Shown here: piece by piece, positions 49,100-60,558 of the stretch
How the letters are laid out: each line of letters starts with the position of its first letter
How positions within the stretch are numbered: position 1 is the stretch's first letter
Origin: an uncultured Sinobacteraceae bacterium
GTDB taxonomy: Bacteria > Pseudomonadota > Gammaproteobacteria > Nevskiales > Nevskiaceae
Direction of reading: 5' to 3'
NCBI GenBank assembly: GCA_903822975.1
Contig: CAIJRD010000009.1
Location: forward strand, 186,001-250,000
DNA length: 64,000 bases
The notes under the pieces: model-generated
The model's input: the letters and a program-made list of their open reading frames with translations, nothing else
Database searches by the model: none
What the model was told of the DNA's origin: nothing
Position numbers and translations under genes: made by a program

Positions 49100-50443
49100 G
49101 TGCGAGTGATGGAATCGATGCATCTGAAGGGAGTGATCGGCAGGCTTAAGGAGAGTTCGTCGGAGCGGGTTCTGCGAAAGTCTTTCTTCAACCGACACAA
49201 AGCCGTCATCGTTTCCTCAGTGGCGAGCATGTGTGCGTTGATGATGATTGGCGCGCACGCGGCAATCGCTGCCACACCGAGTGTTTCGCCCGCGTCGACT
49301 GGCTCGTTCTACGCGCAGCCGTTCGAAAAGCAGCCGACGGTGCCCAGCCTGAGCGCACTCGGCCGCAAGCTGTTCTTCGACGCGGGGCTGTCTGCATCCG
49401 GTCGTCTTGCCTGTGCGTCCTGCCACGATCCGGCGCATGCCTACGGGCCACCGAATGCGCTCGTCGTGCAACTCGGCGGCGCCGACATGAAGTTGCCGGG
49501 CGTGCGTGCGGTGCCGTCGCTGCGTTATCTGCAGGCGGTGCAGCCGTTCACGGAACACTTCCACGAAGACGATGGCGACGACGGCGTCGATCAAGGTCCG
49601 GCGGGCGGCCATGACTGGGACGGTCGCGCGGACTCCACGCACGAGCAGGCCAAGGTCCCGCTGCTGTCGCCGTTCGAAATGGCGAACGCGGACGCTGCGG
49701 CGGTGGTCGCCAAGGTTCGCCGTGCGGCTTACGCCGACGAATTCCGCAATGCCTTCGGTGCGCATCTGTTCGACGACGATGCGCGCGCATTCAACGCGGT
49801 GCTATGGGCGCTGGAAGTGTTCCAGCAGGAACCGGCCGAGTTCTATCCCTACAGCAGTAAGTACGACGCGGTGCTGCGTGGAAAGGCCAAGCTGACCGAA
49901 CAGGAAGCCCGGGGGCTGCAGTGGTTCAATGACCCGCGCAAGGGCAACTGTGCGAGCTGCCACATCAGCACGATCCGGCAAGGGGCGTTTCCGGCCTTCT
50001 CGGATTTCGGCTTTCTCGCGCTGGGCGTGCCGCGCAATCCGGCGATTCCGGCGAATCGCGATCCGAACTATTTCGACCTTGGATTGTGCGGGCCTTATCG
50101 CACCGATTTTCTCGATCGCTCCGAATATTGTGGACGCTTCCGCACCCCGAGCCTGCGCAACGTTGCGACACGGCGCGTGTTCTTCCACAACGGCATGTTC
50201 ACCAGCCTGGAACAGGTACTGCAGTTTTACGTCACGCGCGACACCCAGGCTGCGAAGTGGTATCCACGCGGCCGCGATGGTCAGCCCGAGCGCTACAACG
50301 ATCTACCGGCAGCGGTGCGCGGCAATGTCGAAGTCGGTGCGCCCTACGATCGCAAAGCCGGTCAGGCGCCGGCGCTCAGCGATGCTGAGATCCGCGATGT
50401 GATTGCATTTCTCGGCACCTTGACGGACGGCTACCAGCCTTAA
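49100..50443 (+). CDS. Di-haem cytochrome c peroxidase (MauG family)
   Basis: About 447 residues from a GTG with GGGAG 8 bases upstream (ATG at 49109 is the alternative). An export signal occupies roughly residues 33-57 (AVIVSSVASMCALMMIGAHAAIAA). Two haem-binding CxxCH motifs are present, CASCH in LACASCHDPAHAYG and CASCH in GNCASCHIS, placed as in bacterial di-haem peroxidases and MauG-like enzymes. The family reduces hydrogen peroxide or oxidises proteins in the periplasm. An Asp/His-rich segment (FHEDDGDDGVDQGP) lies between the haems. Confidence 0.9.
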   Translation: MRVMESMHLKGVIGRLKESSSERVLRKSFFNRHKAVIVSSVASMCALMMIGAHAAIAATPSVSPASTGSFYAQPFEKQPTVPSLSALGRKLFFDAGLSASGRLACASCHDPAHAYGPPNALVVQLGGADMKLPGVRAVPSLRYLQAVQPFTEHFHEDDGDDGVDQGPAGGHDWDGRADSTHEQAKVPLLSPFEMANADAAAVVAKVRRAAYADEFRNAFGAHLFDDDARAFNAVLWALEVFQQEPAEFYPYSSKYDAVLRGKAKLTEQEARGLQWFNDPRKGNCASCHISTIRQGAFPAFSDFGFLALGVPRNPAIPANRDPNYFDLGLCGPYRTDFLDRSEYCGRFRTPSLRNVATRRVFFHNGMFTSLEQVLQFYVTRDTQAAKWYPRGRDGQPERYNDLPAAVRGNVEVGAPYDRKAGQAPALSDAEIRDVIAFLGTLTDGYQP

Positions 50444-50449
50444 GCTTGC

Positions 50450-50519
<70 letters not shown>

Positions 50520-50631
50520 ATCCGCCATTGGATGTTTAGTCTTTGAACGCTAGGCAGCCTCTAGCAACCGACACCGAGTGCTGCGCACGGCGCGCACGCC
50601 GCGCTCGGCCTCGCTGCCGCGTGCGGGGCAT

Positions 50632-52722
<2,091 letters not shown>

Positions 52723-52822
52723 CCGATGGCGCCTCGAAACGGTAGATCGGCCGGCGTGAAGCGCGCGGCCGCATTGCGTATTATGTCGCGCCTTTTGACC
52801 TCCCACAGCCGCAGGAAATCCC

Positions 52823-54007
52823 GTGGAAATCTCGTACGCCGAACGTGTCCGTCGCATCAAGCCTTCGCCGACTCTGGCGGTATCCGCCAAGGCCGGCGAG
52901 ATGAAGGCGGCCGGCAAGGACGTCCTCAGCCTGAGCGCCGGCGAGCCGGACTTCGACACGCCCGAGCACATCAAGGAAGCGGCGATCAAAGCGATCCACG
53001 ACGGCTTCACCAAGTACACCGCGGTCGGCGGCACGCCAAGCCTGAAGAAGGCGATCATCGCCAAGCACGCGCGCGACAACCAGCTCAACTACGAGCCGGC
53101 GCAGGTGATCGCCTCGGTCGGCGGCAAGCAGGCCTGCTACAACCTGTGCCAGGCGCTGCTCGACGCCGGTGACGAAGTGCTGATCCCGGCGCCGTACTGG
53201 GTCAGCTACCCCGACATGGCGCTGCTCGCCGATGGCGTGCCGGTGATCATCGAAACGACCCCGGCGGCGCGCTACAAGATCAGCGCCGCGCAGCTTGAAG
53301 CCGCGATCACGCCGCGCTCGAAGCTGCTGTTCCTGAACAGCCCGTCGAACCCGTCCGGCATGGCCTACACGCGCGCCGAACTGGCCGCGCTGGGCGAAGT
53401 GCTGCGCAAGCATCCGCGCATCGTCATCGCCACCGACGACATGTACGAGAAGATCCTGTGGGCGGCCGAGCCGTTCGCGAACATCATCAACGTCTGCCCG
53501 GATCTGTACGACCGCACCGTGGTGATCCACGCGGTGTCGAAGACCTATTCGATGACCGGCTGGCGACTCGGCTGGGCCTGCGGACCGAAAGGCCTGATTA
53601 CGCAGATGTCGAACATCCAGAGCCAAAGCACGTCCAACCCGACCTCGATCGCCCAGGTCGCCGCCGAAGCCGCACTCAACGGCGACCAGAGCTGCGTGGC
53701 CGCGATGACCGCCGCGTTCAAGCATCGCCACGATCTGCTGGTGGCCGGGCTCAACAAGATTCCCGGCATCTCCTGCGCCCCCGGCGACGGCACGTTCTAC
53801 GCGTTCCCCGACGTCAGCGGCCTGGTCGCCGCCAAGGGACTCACGGACGACCTCGAACTGGCCGATAAGCTGCTCAACGAATCGCTGGTCGCGCTGGTGC
53901 CGGGTTCGGCATTCGGCACGCCGGGTACCGTTCGGCTGTCGTTCGCGACCAGCGAGAAGGTGCTGAACGAGTCGTTGAAGCGGATCGACGCCTACGCGCG
54001 CAGCTAA
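52823..54007 (+). CDS. Class I aspartate/aromatic aminotransferase
   Basis: 394-residue PLP-dependent enzyme starting at a GTG (CAGGAA upstream). The fold-type I features are [38 protein letters not shown] (cofactor-contacting Asn), DDMYEKI and the PLP lysine in [16 protein letters not shown], then the substrate Arg in GTVRLSFA. This subgroup generally uses aspartate or aromatic amino acids with 2-oxoglutarate. A position next to uvrB is common in gammaproteobacteria. Confidence 0.93.
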   Translation: MEISYAERVRRIKPSPTLAVSAKAGEMKAAGKDVLSLSAGEPDFDTPEHIKEAAIKAIHDGFTKYTAVGGTPSLKKAIIAKHARDNQLNYEPAQVIASVGGKQACYNLCQALLDAGDEVLIPAPYWVSYPDMALLADGVPVIIETTPAARYKISAAQLEAAITPRSKLLFLNSPSNPSGMAYTRAELAALGEVLRKHPRIVIATDDMYEKILWAAEPFANIINVCPDLYDRTVVIHAVSKTYSMTGWRLGWACGPKGLITQMSNIQSQSTSNPTSIAQVAAEAALNGDQSCVAAMTAAFKHRHDLLVAGLNKIPGISCAPGDGTFYAFPDVSGLVAAKGLTDDLELADKLLNESLVALVPGSAFGTPGTVRLSFATSEKVLNESLKRIDAYARS

Positions 54008-54054
54008 AGCGCGCATATCCGGCGCGTCGATTCAGGGAAATCGAGCCGGCGGCA

Positions 54055-54082
54055 TTGCAAGGTCGCCGGCTTTGACTACAAT
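54055..54082 (+). promoter_or_regulatory. Promoter of tRNA-Asn
   Basis: TTGCAA and TACAAT hexamers with a 16-base spacer lie 30 bases upstream of the mature tRNA. Confidence 0.65.
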
Positions 54083-54112
54083 ACGCGCCTCGTTTCACCA
54101 GTTTGCCCGTGT

Positions 54113-54188
<76 letters not shown>

Positions 54189-54221
54189 AAAACAAGCACT
54201 TACGAGGTGGTTTTTCGTAGG

Positions 54222-54259
54222 CTGTCTAATAAATCGGAATCTGTCTAATAAATCACGAT
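54222..54259. repeat. Two 19-bp direct repeats after tRNA-Asn
   Basis: Two adjacent copies of a 19-bp word beginning CTGTCTAATAAATC (the last five bases differ) lie 34 bases after the tRNA. The position would suit arm-type integrase or excisionase sites, but the function is unknown. The rest of 54260-54423 shows no gene. Confidence 0.6.
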
Positions 54260-54423
54260 TCTGGTTGTCGAAGTGCAATTGCGGTGGACTATGTTGTCTT
54301 GCCCAGATAGCGCAACGTCCCTCTGGGCGGTGCGAGCATGTCGGGGCGTGGTGTTGCGAAATAGATTTCGCGCCCGCATTATCTCATCCGTAGTTTCGAA
54401 TCTGCACTCACCTAGAAGGGCTC

Positions 54424-54885
54424 ATGAAAAGGGTTGCTGACAAAGCCGATCTGGTTCTGCGTGCCCACTGGGACGGTAAGTTTCCAGTGGATCCTCGTGG
54501 TATCGCAGAGAGAATGCACGCGACACTGGCTACGTGTTCGCCCGAGAGTGGCTCGATCGTCATAAAGGATGACGAGGTCGTAATCAGCGTTAATGAAAAT
54601 GAATCGTCAGTTCGCCAGCGGTTCACCATTGCGCATGAAATTGGACATTGGGTGCTAGGCCACGGAAGCAATTTCCGCGATAGCCCTGAGGAGTTCTTGA
54701 CTCAATCGCCATCACTGGTCGAGAGAGAAGCGAACGCATTTGCGGCGAATCTGCTGATGCCCAAAAGCGCGGTTCAAGACAAGGTTTTTGTCGAAAAGGC
54801 ATCGATTGAAGCCATGGCCGAATGGTTCAATGTTTCTCGTGCTGCCATGAAATGGCGTCTCCGGAATCTGCATTTGCTTTCATGA
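54424..54885 (+). CDS. ImmA/IrrE-family metallo-endopeptidase
   Basis: 153-residue protein with the zinc-protease motif H-E-I-G-H (FTIAHEIGHWVLGHGS) and the third-ligand helix EREANAFAANLLMP, hallmarks of ImmA/IrrE (COG2856). ImmA cleaves phage repressors to relieve immunity. Here no HTH repressor is fused or adjacent; instead two small genes follow, the first overlapping by four bases. Base composition is lower in GC than the chromosomal genes, consistent with acquired DNA. Confidence 0.9.
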   Translation: MKRVADKADLVLRAHWDGKFPVDPRGIAERMHATLATCSPESGSIVIKDDEVVISVNENESSVRQRFTIAHEIGHWVLGHGSNFRDSPEEFLTQSPSLVEREANAFAANLLMPKSAVQDKVFVEKASIEAMAEWFNVSRAAMKWRLRNLHLLS

Positions 54886-55394
54886 CCGACGAAGACCTAT
54901 CTGCTGGGTCTGGCTCTACGCCAACAGGTGGTGGAACTTTAGAACCAGAAAGGTCAACGAAGAGCGAAATAAGTCGGTTGGATAGAGCGCTCAACCTCTG
55001 GTTCCCCGATCGTGAGTTAGTCGCAGAAGACTACGACCTATCGCATCTTCGCAAGAGGGTGCGATATTTCGGATGGTTAGGCTTTGCCCTCGCGATGACA
55101 TTCATCGGATGCGCTGCTGGCTTAGTTGTAATCTTCTTCGCCGTTCTTGATATCGTTACGAATATGAATTCGGCCTCGATGGAAGTTGCGACTACTCAGT
55201 TAAAAGTCGTAGCACCAGCAGCAGTCGCCGTTACATTCGGAATGGTGGCCTCTCTGATGCTGCTTGCTAGGGTTAGCCAACCTTCTAAAAGAACTGATGA
55301 GGGTGGAATTGAATTTCCATCGCTAATTGCCGATCTTTTGAAAGAATTTACAAATTGGGTAAAAAAGAAAGCATCTGGCGGGGGCAGTGAATAG
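54882..55394 (+). CDS. Two-span membrane protein coupled to the ImmA-like gene
   Basis: 170-residue protein from the ATG at 54882 that overlaps the protease stop (ATGA). A polar N-terminal ~75 residues (LNLWFPDRELVAEDYDLSHLRKRVRYFG) are followed by two hydrophobic helices (about 66-90 and 108-128) and a Lys-rich C-terminal tail. No family recognised. Strict coupling suggests it works with the metalloprotease, possibly as membrane target or effector. Confidence 0.7.
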   Translation: MTDEDLSAGSGSTPTGGGTLEPERSTKSEISRLDRALNLWFPDRELVAEDYDLSHLRKRVRYFGWLGFALAMTFIGCAAGLVVIFFAVLDIVTNMNSASMEVATTQLKVVAPAAVAVTFGMVASLMLLARVSQPSKRTDEGGIEFPSLIADLLKEFTNWVKKKASGGGSE

Positions 55395-55691
55395 GTGGCC
55401 GCTCGATTCGTTGTGCGCGTAGAACTTCGCAACTTGCCACCCAATGAGTCCGAAAAGTATTACGCCAATCTCGATCGTCGGATGGCCGTCCTTGGGCTTA
55501 CGACTCGAATACCGGCCGCAGGTGGGGCTACCTATCAGTTGCCGCGTGCAGAGTATTGGATCGAAGGCGAACACACGCGTGATTCGATTCTTGCAAAAGT
55601 GTTCCCGGAGGCAAGCGCTGTGAACGGAGATTGTGGCGTCTTGGTCTCAGAGATCACGAGCGCAAGTTGGCGGGGGCTGATAAAGCTCTGA
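55395..55691 (+). CDS. Small protein of unknown function, third gene of the ImmA cassette
   Basis: 98-residue protein starting at a GTG directly abutting the preceding stop codon. It opens with an alternating strand pattern (FVVRVELRNLP), then a helix with YYANLDRRMAVLGL and a strand with YQLPRAEYWIEGE. The overall beta-alpha-beta order resembles small ferredoxin-like folds such as VapD/Cas2-type proteins, but I cannot assign it. No transmembrane segment. Confidence 0.65.
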   Translation: MAARFVVRVELRNLPPNESEKYYANLDRRMAVLGLTTRIPAAGGATYQLPRAEYWIEGEHTRDSILAKVFPEASAVNGDCGVLVSEITSASWRGLIKL

Positions 55692-55709
55692 CCGCTAAAC
55701 TGGTTGTGT

Positions 55710-55731
55710 ATAGTGTCTATTACGACACTAT
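55710..55731 (+). promoter_or_regulatory. Candidate LexA (SOS) operator of the SRAP operon
   Basis: An inverted repeat with perfect 8-bp arms ATAGTGTC and GACACTAT is separated by 6 bases. Its core TAGTGT-N8-ACACTA is identical in sequence and spacing to the core of the palindrome before imuA (8489-8508). It overlaps a possible -10 hexamer (TATAGT at 55709) and reaches the ATG of the first gene. Confidence 0.7.
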
Positions 55732-55993
55732 GCAGACCAAGACCCCGTCACTCGATCAAGTCATGCTCGCCGAGCAGTGGCGAGCCATGTCGGTCAAAGA
55801 CCGCATGACGTGGATCAACACCAAAAAGCGGGACATCGAACGGATGCAAGGTGGGTTCTTCTGGCTGATCGAGGCCGCCCTGGATCGCAGATGGCCGGCA
55901 AAGCACGCCGAGCTGGATTCGAGCATCGAGAACTTGGCGGCGCACCTGCGGTTCATTGCTGAGTATGCGAAGGCTGTTCGCAGGCAAGAGTAG
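55730..55993 (+). CDS. Hypothetical protein preceding SRAP
   Basis: 87-residue, mostly helical, basic protein beginning MQTKTPSLDQVMLAEQWRAM. The ATG lies at the edge of the putative LexA operator, so the transcript would have almost no 5' leader. An in-frame ATG at 55763 is an alternative. No recognised domain. The SRAP gene follows after 9 bases, so both should respond to the same operator. Confidence 0.65.
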   Translation: MQTKTPSLDQVMLAEQWRAMSVKDRMTWINTKKRDIERMQGGFFWLIEAALDRRWPAKHAELDSSIENLAAHLRFIAEYAKAVRRQE

Positions 55994-56002
55994 ACTCGCT
56001 CC

Positions 56003-56937
<935 letters not shown>

Positions 56938-56989
56938 TCTTTTTGCGCTGCGCAATCGACTTAGTTATATGGACAATGGAACTGCGTGT

Positions 56990-57781
56990 CTAGCCACTAA
57001 ATGTCGGCTTAAGTGAAAGCCGCCCCTCAATAGTTCTAATCACCTGCACATAGCTATCGTGACCCAAGGAGATGAAGCCTTTTTCTTTGGTGATCCAGAG
57101 AGTGTTTCCATCCTCACGTACGACCCAAGTTGCTACAACACCAAATGGGTCCTCAATCTGTATCTGGCCCACCGGCAACCCACAGGACTTTGGAAGTCGT
57201 AACGAGTTGTCGGGCGCGGAATATTTTGCAAAGCCGATGCTCTCACGCTGAACATTCAGTTTCCCTTCCATCTCGTAGCCACTGCGTCCTTGATAATCGC
57301 GAAGCACAGAAACTGTCAGCATCTGAACTTCCACAGCGCGCAATTGTGCTTCCCACTGCGGCTCTGCTCGGTTTGCTACTACGGCCACAAAACGAGGAAC
57401 ATGCTGCAAGATGGATTTGGCTCGATCCGCATCCAGGCCTTTGAAGCCTCTGCAAAGGCTGGTGATACAGGAGTCTTCCGGTTCTCCATACTGGAAACAC
57501 CGCACTTGCGGCAGAACGTGGGACTCGAAGGAATGTGACGTTAGCTCAACCTCGATAACAAACCAGTGGGTGAAGTGCCTGTGGATGAGCGCCAAGTCCG
57601 AAGATCGGCGCTGACCATCCAGCTTGAAAGTACCAGCAAAGACACCGCAGAAGTAGTCTGGCAGCAGGCACGTCAACGCCTTGACTACCTCAGCTTCAAA
57701 CTCAACTTCAAGAAATTGAGTTGGATCGACCAACTGGAATACGTTTTCCTTTTTGCACTCACCAACAAGGAAATATTTCAT
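56990..57781 (-). CDS. Putative PD-(D/E)XK nuclease, last gene of the defence operon
   Basis: 263-residue protein. Residues 62-79 read S-D-L-A-L-I ... WFVIEVE, a strand-Asp then strand E-V-E arrangement resembling the PD-(D/E)XK nuclease core with Glu in place of the usual Lys; the following SHSFESHVLPQVRCF helix also fits. The C-terminal half (GVVATWVVREDGNTLWITKEKG) is beta-rich and unassigned. Its ATG overlaps the helicase stop by four bases. The nuclease assignment is by motif only. Confidence 0.55.
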   Translation of the reverse strand: MKYFLVGECKKENVFQLVDPTQFLEVEFEAEVVKALTCLLPDYFCGVFAGTFKLDGQRRSSDLALIHRHFTHWFVIEVELTSHSFESHVLPQVRCFQYGEPEDSCITSLCRGFKGLDADRAKSILQHVPRFVAVVANRAEPQWEAQLRAVEVQMLTVSVLRDYQGRSGYEMEGKLNVQRESIGFAKYSAPDNSLRLPKSCGLPVGQIQIEDPFGVVATWVVREDGNTLWITKEKGFISLGHDSYVQVIRTIEGRLSLKPTFSG

Positions 57782-58932
57782 GCTCGCGTCCAGGTTACGG
57801 AAGCCACACCTTCTAGGTCTTCCTCTTCTTGCTTAAGGCGTGCGATTTCTGGATCGGTAGCTACGAGGGTGTAGATGGTTGCTCCATCCTTACCCTTTGC
57901 GGGGCGCACGACCCTTCCGAGTCGCTGAATTCGTTGCCTGCGTGTAGCCGTACTTGCAGCAATGATCCCTAGCTCGGTCTCAGGAACATTGAACCCTTCG
58001 TCCAATGCTCTGCAGGTCACTAGCACATCAACATCACCTCGGCGAAACTGAGACAGAACGAGCGCTCTATCTCGAAGCGTCATCTTCGAGTGATAGATGC
58101 CGTTCTTGACTCCATTTTCAGTGAGGACGTGGTGAATGAGTTCACACGCTTCAATGTCTTCGTGAAAAACCAACGTGCGTTTGCCCTTGTTGGCTGCAAT
58201 GAGCTTCAGGGCGATCTTCACCCTGTTGAGACTTAGGTTGAGGATGCGTGCACGCTTGAGGAACAAAGCCACAGTTTCAGGTGCGTCTGCACCCATACGT
58301 TGGATTGACCTGGCAATTGAGCGGCTGAGCTTGTCGTATTCTTTCTGCCGATCTTCCTCTAGCGAAAAAACAACGTTTCGCAGAGAGAAGGGAACAATGA
58401 CTTTATCCCGCAGCGCAGCGGCATAGTCATAGCTGAATATCACGTCACCCAAGGCTGGAATAAGTACCTCAGCCAAACCCTGGTCATACGGTCTTTCAGG
58501 AGTTGCTGACAAGCCAAGAGAAGCACAAGTAGGAAGCTTCAATACTTCCCTAAAATGCTCGGATGCTGCTTTGTGGCATTCGTCCACAATCAGGAAGCAC
58601 TCGTTGGTCTGCACTCTTTCTGGAAGCTTTGCAGCGGTATTCAGCACGGCAATATTGACAGCACCCAGATGCAATTTCTTGCTGCCTGTGATGATGTTGA
58701 TCTCATCAAGCTCAAGGTCGAAGTAGCTTGCAACTTCTTCCCACCATTGATCGAGCAGTGCCGCTGTCGGCACCACGATAAGGCTCGCTACGGGCTTTAA
58801 TTTGTCTATGCAGGAAAGAGCAAAGATAGTCTTTCCGCCGCCCGTAACTACACTGACAATCCCGCGGTGCTTAGCCTGCTCCCATTTCTCCAGTGCCTCT
58901 TTTTGCCATCCTCTTGGCGCTAGCTTTGGCAC
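57778..58932 (-). CDS. Superfamily 2 helicase (XPB/restriction-type DEAD-like)
   Basis: 384-residue helicase: Walker A VTGGGKT (29-35), DECH box in LIVDECHKAA (117-120), motif III SATPERP (142 onward) and the C-terminal helicase domain with motif VI QRIQRLGRVVRP. It is compact, with no specificity or nuclease domain fused. SF2 enzymes of this size are common translocase subunits of restriction-like systems. It begins 11 bases after the ATPase gene ends and overlaps the putative nuclease gene. Confidence 0.9.
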   Translation of the reverse strand: MPKLAPRGWQKEALEKWEQAKHRGIVSVVTGGGKTIFALSCIDKLKPVASLIVVPTAALLDQWWEEVASYFDLELDEINIITGSKKLHLGAVNIAVLNTAAKLPERVQTNECFLIVDECHKAASEHFREVLKLPTCASLGLSATPERPYDQGLAEVLIPALGDVIFSYDYAAALRDKVIVPFSLRNVVFSLEEDRQKEYDKLSRSIARSIQRMGADAPETVALFLKRARILNLSLNRVKIALKLIAANKGKRTLVFHEDIEACELIHHVLTENGVKNGIYHSKMTLRDRALVLSQFRRGDVDVLVTCRALDEGFNVPETELGIIAASTATRRQRIQRLGRVVRPAKGKDGATIYTLVATDPEIARLKQEEEDLEGVASVTWTRA

Positions 58933-58943
58933 ACGATGTCCTG

Positions 58944-60530
58944 CTACTTGGAAGCATTGGGCGAGTCAGAATAGAGATCACTTTCAGCCTTAGCTCTGAC
59001 CTCTGCCGCTGAATTTTCTAAACGAATAATTCGCGCCCTGAGCAAATCATTTTTTAACCTGCGCACTGTGTCCGGACTAACACGAGCATTCAATTTGCTC
59101 GTCTTGTACTCGGCAACAGCGTCGTAGATGTACTGGTGAATGCACTCCTCGATAGCTTCGCTGGACTCCAGCGAGATGTAATACGGGTGCAATCCATTGA
59201 TGATGACGTGCAGCACTCCTTGTTCTGCGCCAGCGACAATTGTCAGGTGCGGTTCCCATTCGCTGGTTTCTTTTAGAGAAACGATCACGGTTAGATCCGG
59301 AAGAATTTCTAGCCTTGCGATTGCATCGTCGGGAGAAAGTGAATTCAGTTGCTGTTGGTTGTTAGCGAGGATGGTCTCGAGTGGCGGCAACGCCGCAGAA
59401 GTCAGAGCGTCCTTAATCTCGTTGCTAGTGAACTCACTTTTCATGCTCTCGACGAGATCGCGAACTTTTTCCTTCGACCACGCCTGAGTTTTCCCACTAC
59501 GCCGCTTGTCTGCGTAGTCCCTATAGTCCTTGACCTGCTCAACAAGAAACTTCTCCAGCTCGTCTTCCTCTTCGTCCTGGAAAAGAACTGCATCCTTGGT
59601 ATGGGAGAGAACGAAGCCATCGAGAAGCAACACGCCGGTCAATCTCTGGGCGATGAGGTTGTTGGCACCTTCATCGTCCACACCACCGAAAATTGATTTC
59701 GGCTTCCATGCATTGGGGAAACCTTGGATTTGCCTATCATGCTGAAACAGGGAAAAGCCACCGTATTTGCGGCCGCCTTTTCTGAGCACACCAATCCAGC
59801 CGCTAACTTTCTTACCCCCAATATCCTTTTCGGGAAGCTTGCGCATCATAGGCTTGCCATCTGGGTCCGTGTCCCAATCAGACTCATTTGGTGGCAAAAC
59901 TTCTTCGCCGTTGTAGGTCAGCTTTAGAGCTACTTCGCCGGCCGCGTTCTTTCTCAAATCGAACATGTACATCGATCCAAGGTAAGTCTTGATTACCTCT
60001 TCGCTACGCTTCTGAATTACACGGCGCAATCCGCTAATAGTGACTTTGGTTCCGTGTTGAGACGTGTCAACGGTCTTCATGGTCAGCGGCACTTTAGCCC
60101 CATTGTTGGCGATGGCGTCTACATCAATCTCTGCTGTCCACTCTTCGCCGCTACCCCATTCGCACGTGACCACCGTCCACTTGCTGCCAATCCAGCACGC
60201 AGCAGTTTTCATGCCCATCCCGTATTTGGAGCGCCCCTTGCTGTCAGTCGTGGGATTGGCAATCTTCAAAGCCGCAATCAAATCATCCCTGGTCATTCCA
60301 ATTGAGTTGTCCTCAATGGTGATTTCCTTGGTCTGCCTGTTGTGAATGATATTGACGGTGAGGGGCGCTCCCTCACTTTTCAGAATTTCGTTGACAATTC
60401 CGCCATAGTTGATTCGTGACTGCGTTGAGTTATCAACGAATTCAGCCATCGCAAACCACATGCTGTAACTTAGGCGGCTATAGGCATCAAGTGCCTTTGG
60501 TCCGATGGATAGCTCGGCTTCAAATGTCAT
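58944..60530 (-). CDS. MORC-like GHKL ATPase
   Basis: 528-residue protein with a GHKL (Hsp90/MutL/histidine kinase) ATPase domain at the N-terminus: N-box WFAMAEFVDNSTQS (E30, N34), G1 box EDNSIGM (D74, G78) and G2 box GRSKYGMGMKTA (99-110). A ribosomal-S5-like segment follows (SLFQHDRQIQGFPNAWKPKSIFGG), then a long helical, Glu/Lys-rich C-terminus with coiled-coil character. This matches the prokaryotic MORC-type ATPases described in restriction-modification-like operons. It probably forms an ATP-gated dimeric clamp on DNA. Confidence 0.85.
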   Translation of the reverse strand: MTFEAELSIGPKALDAYSRLSYSMWFAMAEFVDNSTQSRINYGGIVNEILKSEGAPLTVNIIHNRQTKEITIEDNSIGMTRDDLIAALKIANPTTDSKGRSKYGMGMKTAACWIGSKWTVVTCEWGSGEEWTAEIDVDAIANNGAKVPLTMKTVDTSQHGTKVTISGLRRVIQKRSEEVIKTYLGSMYMFDLRKNAAGEVALKLTYNGEEVLPPNESDWDTDPDGKPMMRKLPEKDIGGKKVSGWIGVLRKGGRKYGGFSLFQHDRQIQGFPNAWKPKSIFGGVDDEGANNLIAQRLTGVLLLDGFVLSHTKDAVLFQDEEEDELEKFLVEQVKDYRDYADKRRSGKTQAWSKEKVRDLVESMKSEFTSNEIKDALTSAALPPLETILANNQQQLNSLSPDDAIARLEILPDLTVIVSLKETSEWEPHLTIVAGAEQGVLHVIINGLHPYYISLESSEAIEECIHQYIYDAVAEYKTSKLNARVSPDTVRRLKNDLLRARIIRLENSAAEVRAKAESDLYSDSPNASK

Positions 60531-60558
60531 GGACTCCCCCCGATTTGTAACGCTGTAA

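Noticed and set aside
52723..52822. SOS box upstream of uvrB
   Set aside because: No TAGTGT-N8-ACACTA or E. coli-type box was found in the uvrB upstream region.
55395..55691. Assignment of the 98-residue protein as a Cas2 or VapD nuclease
   Set aside because: The strand-helix order is suggestive, but no diagnostic Asp-containing N-terminal motif is evident and no cas1 or partner gene is nearby.
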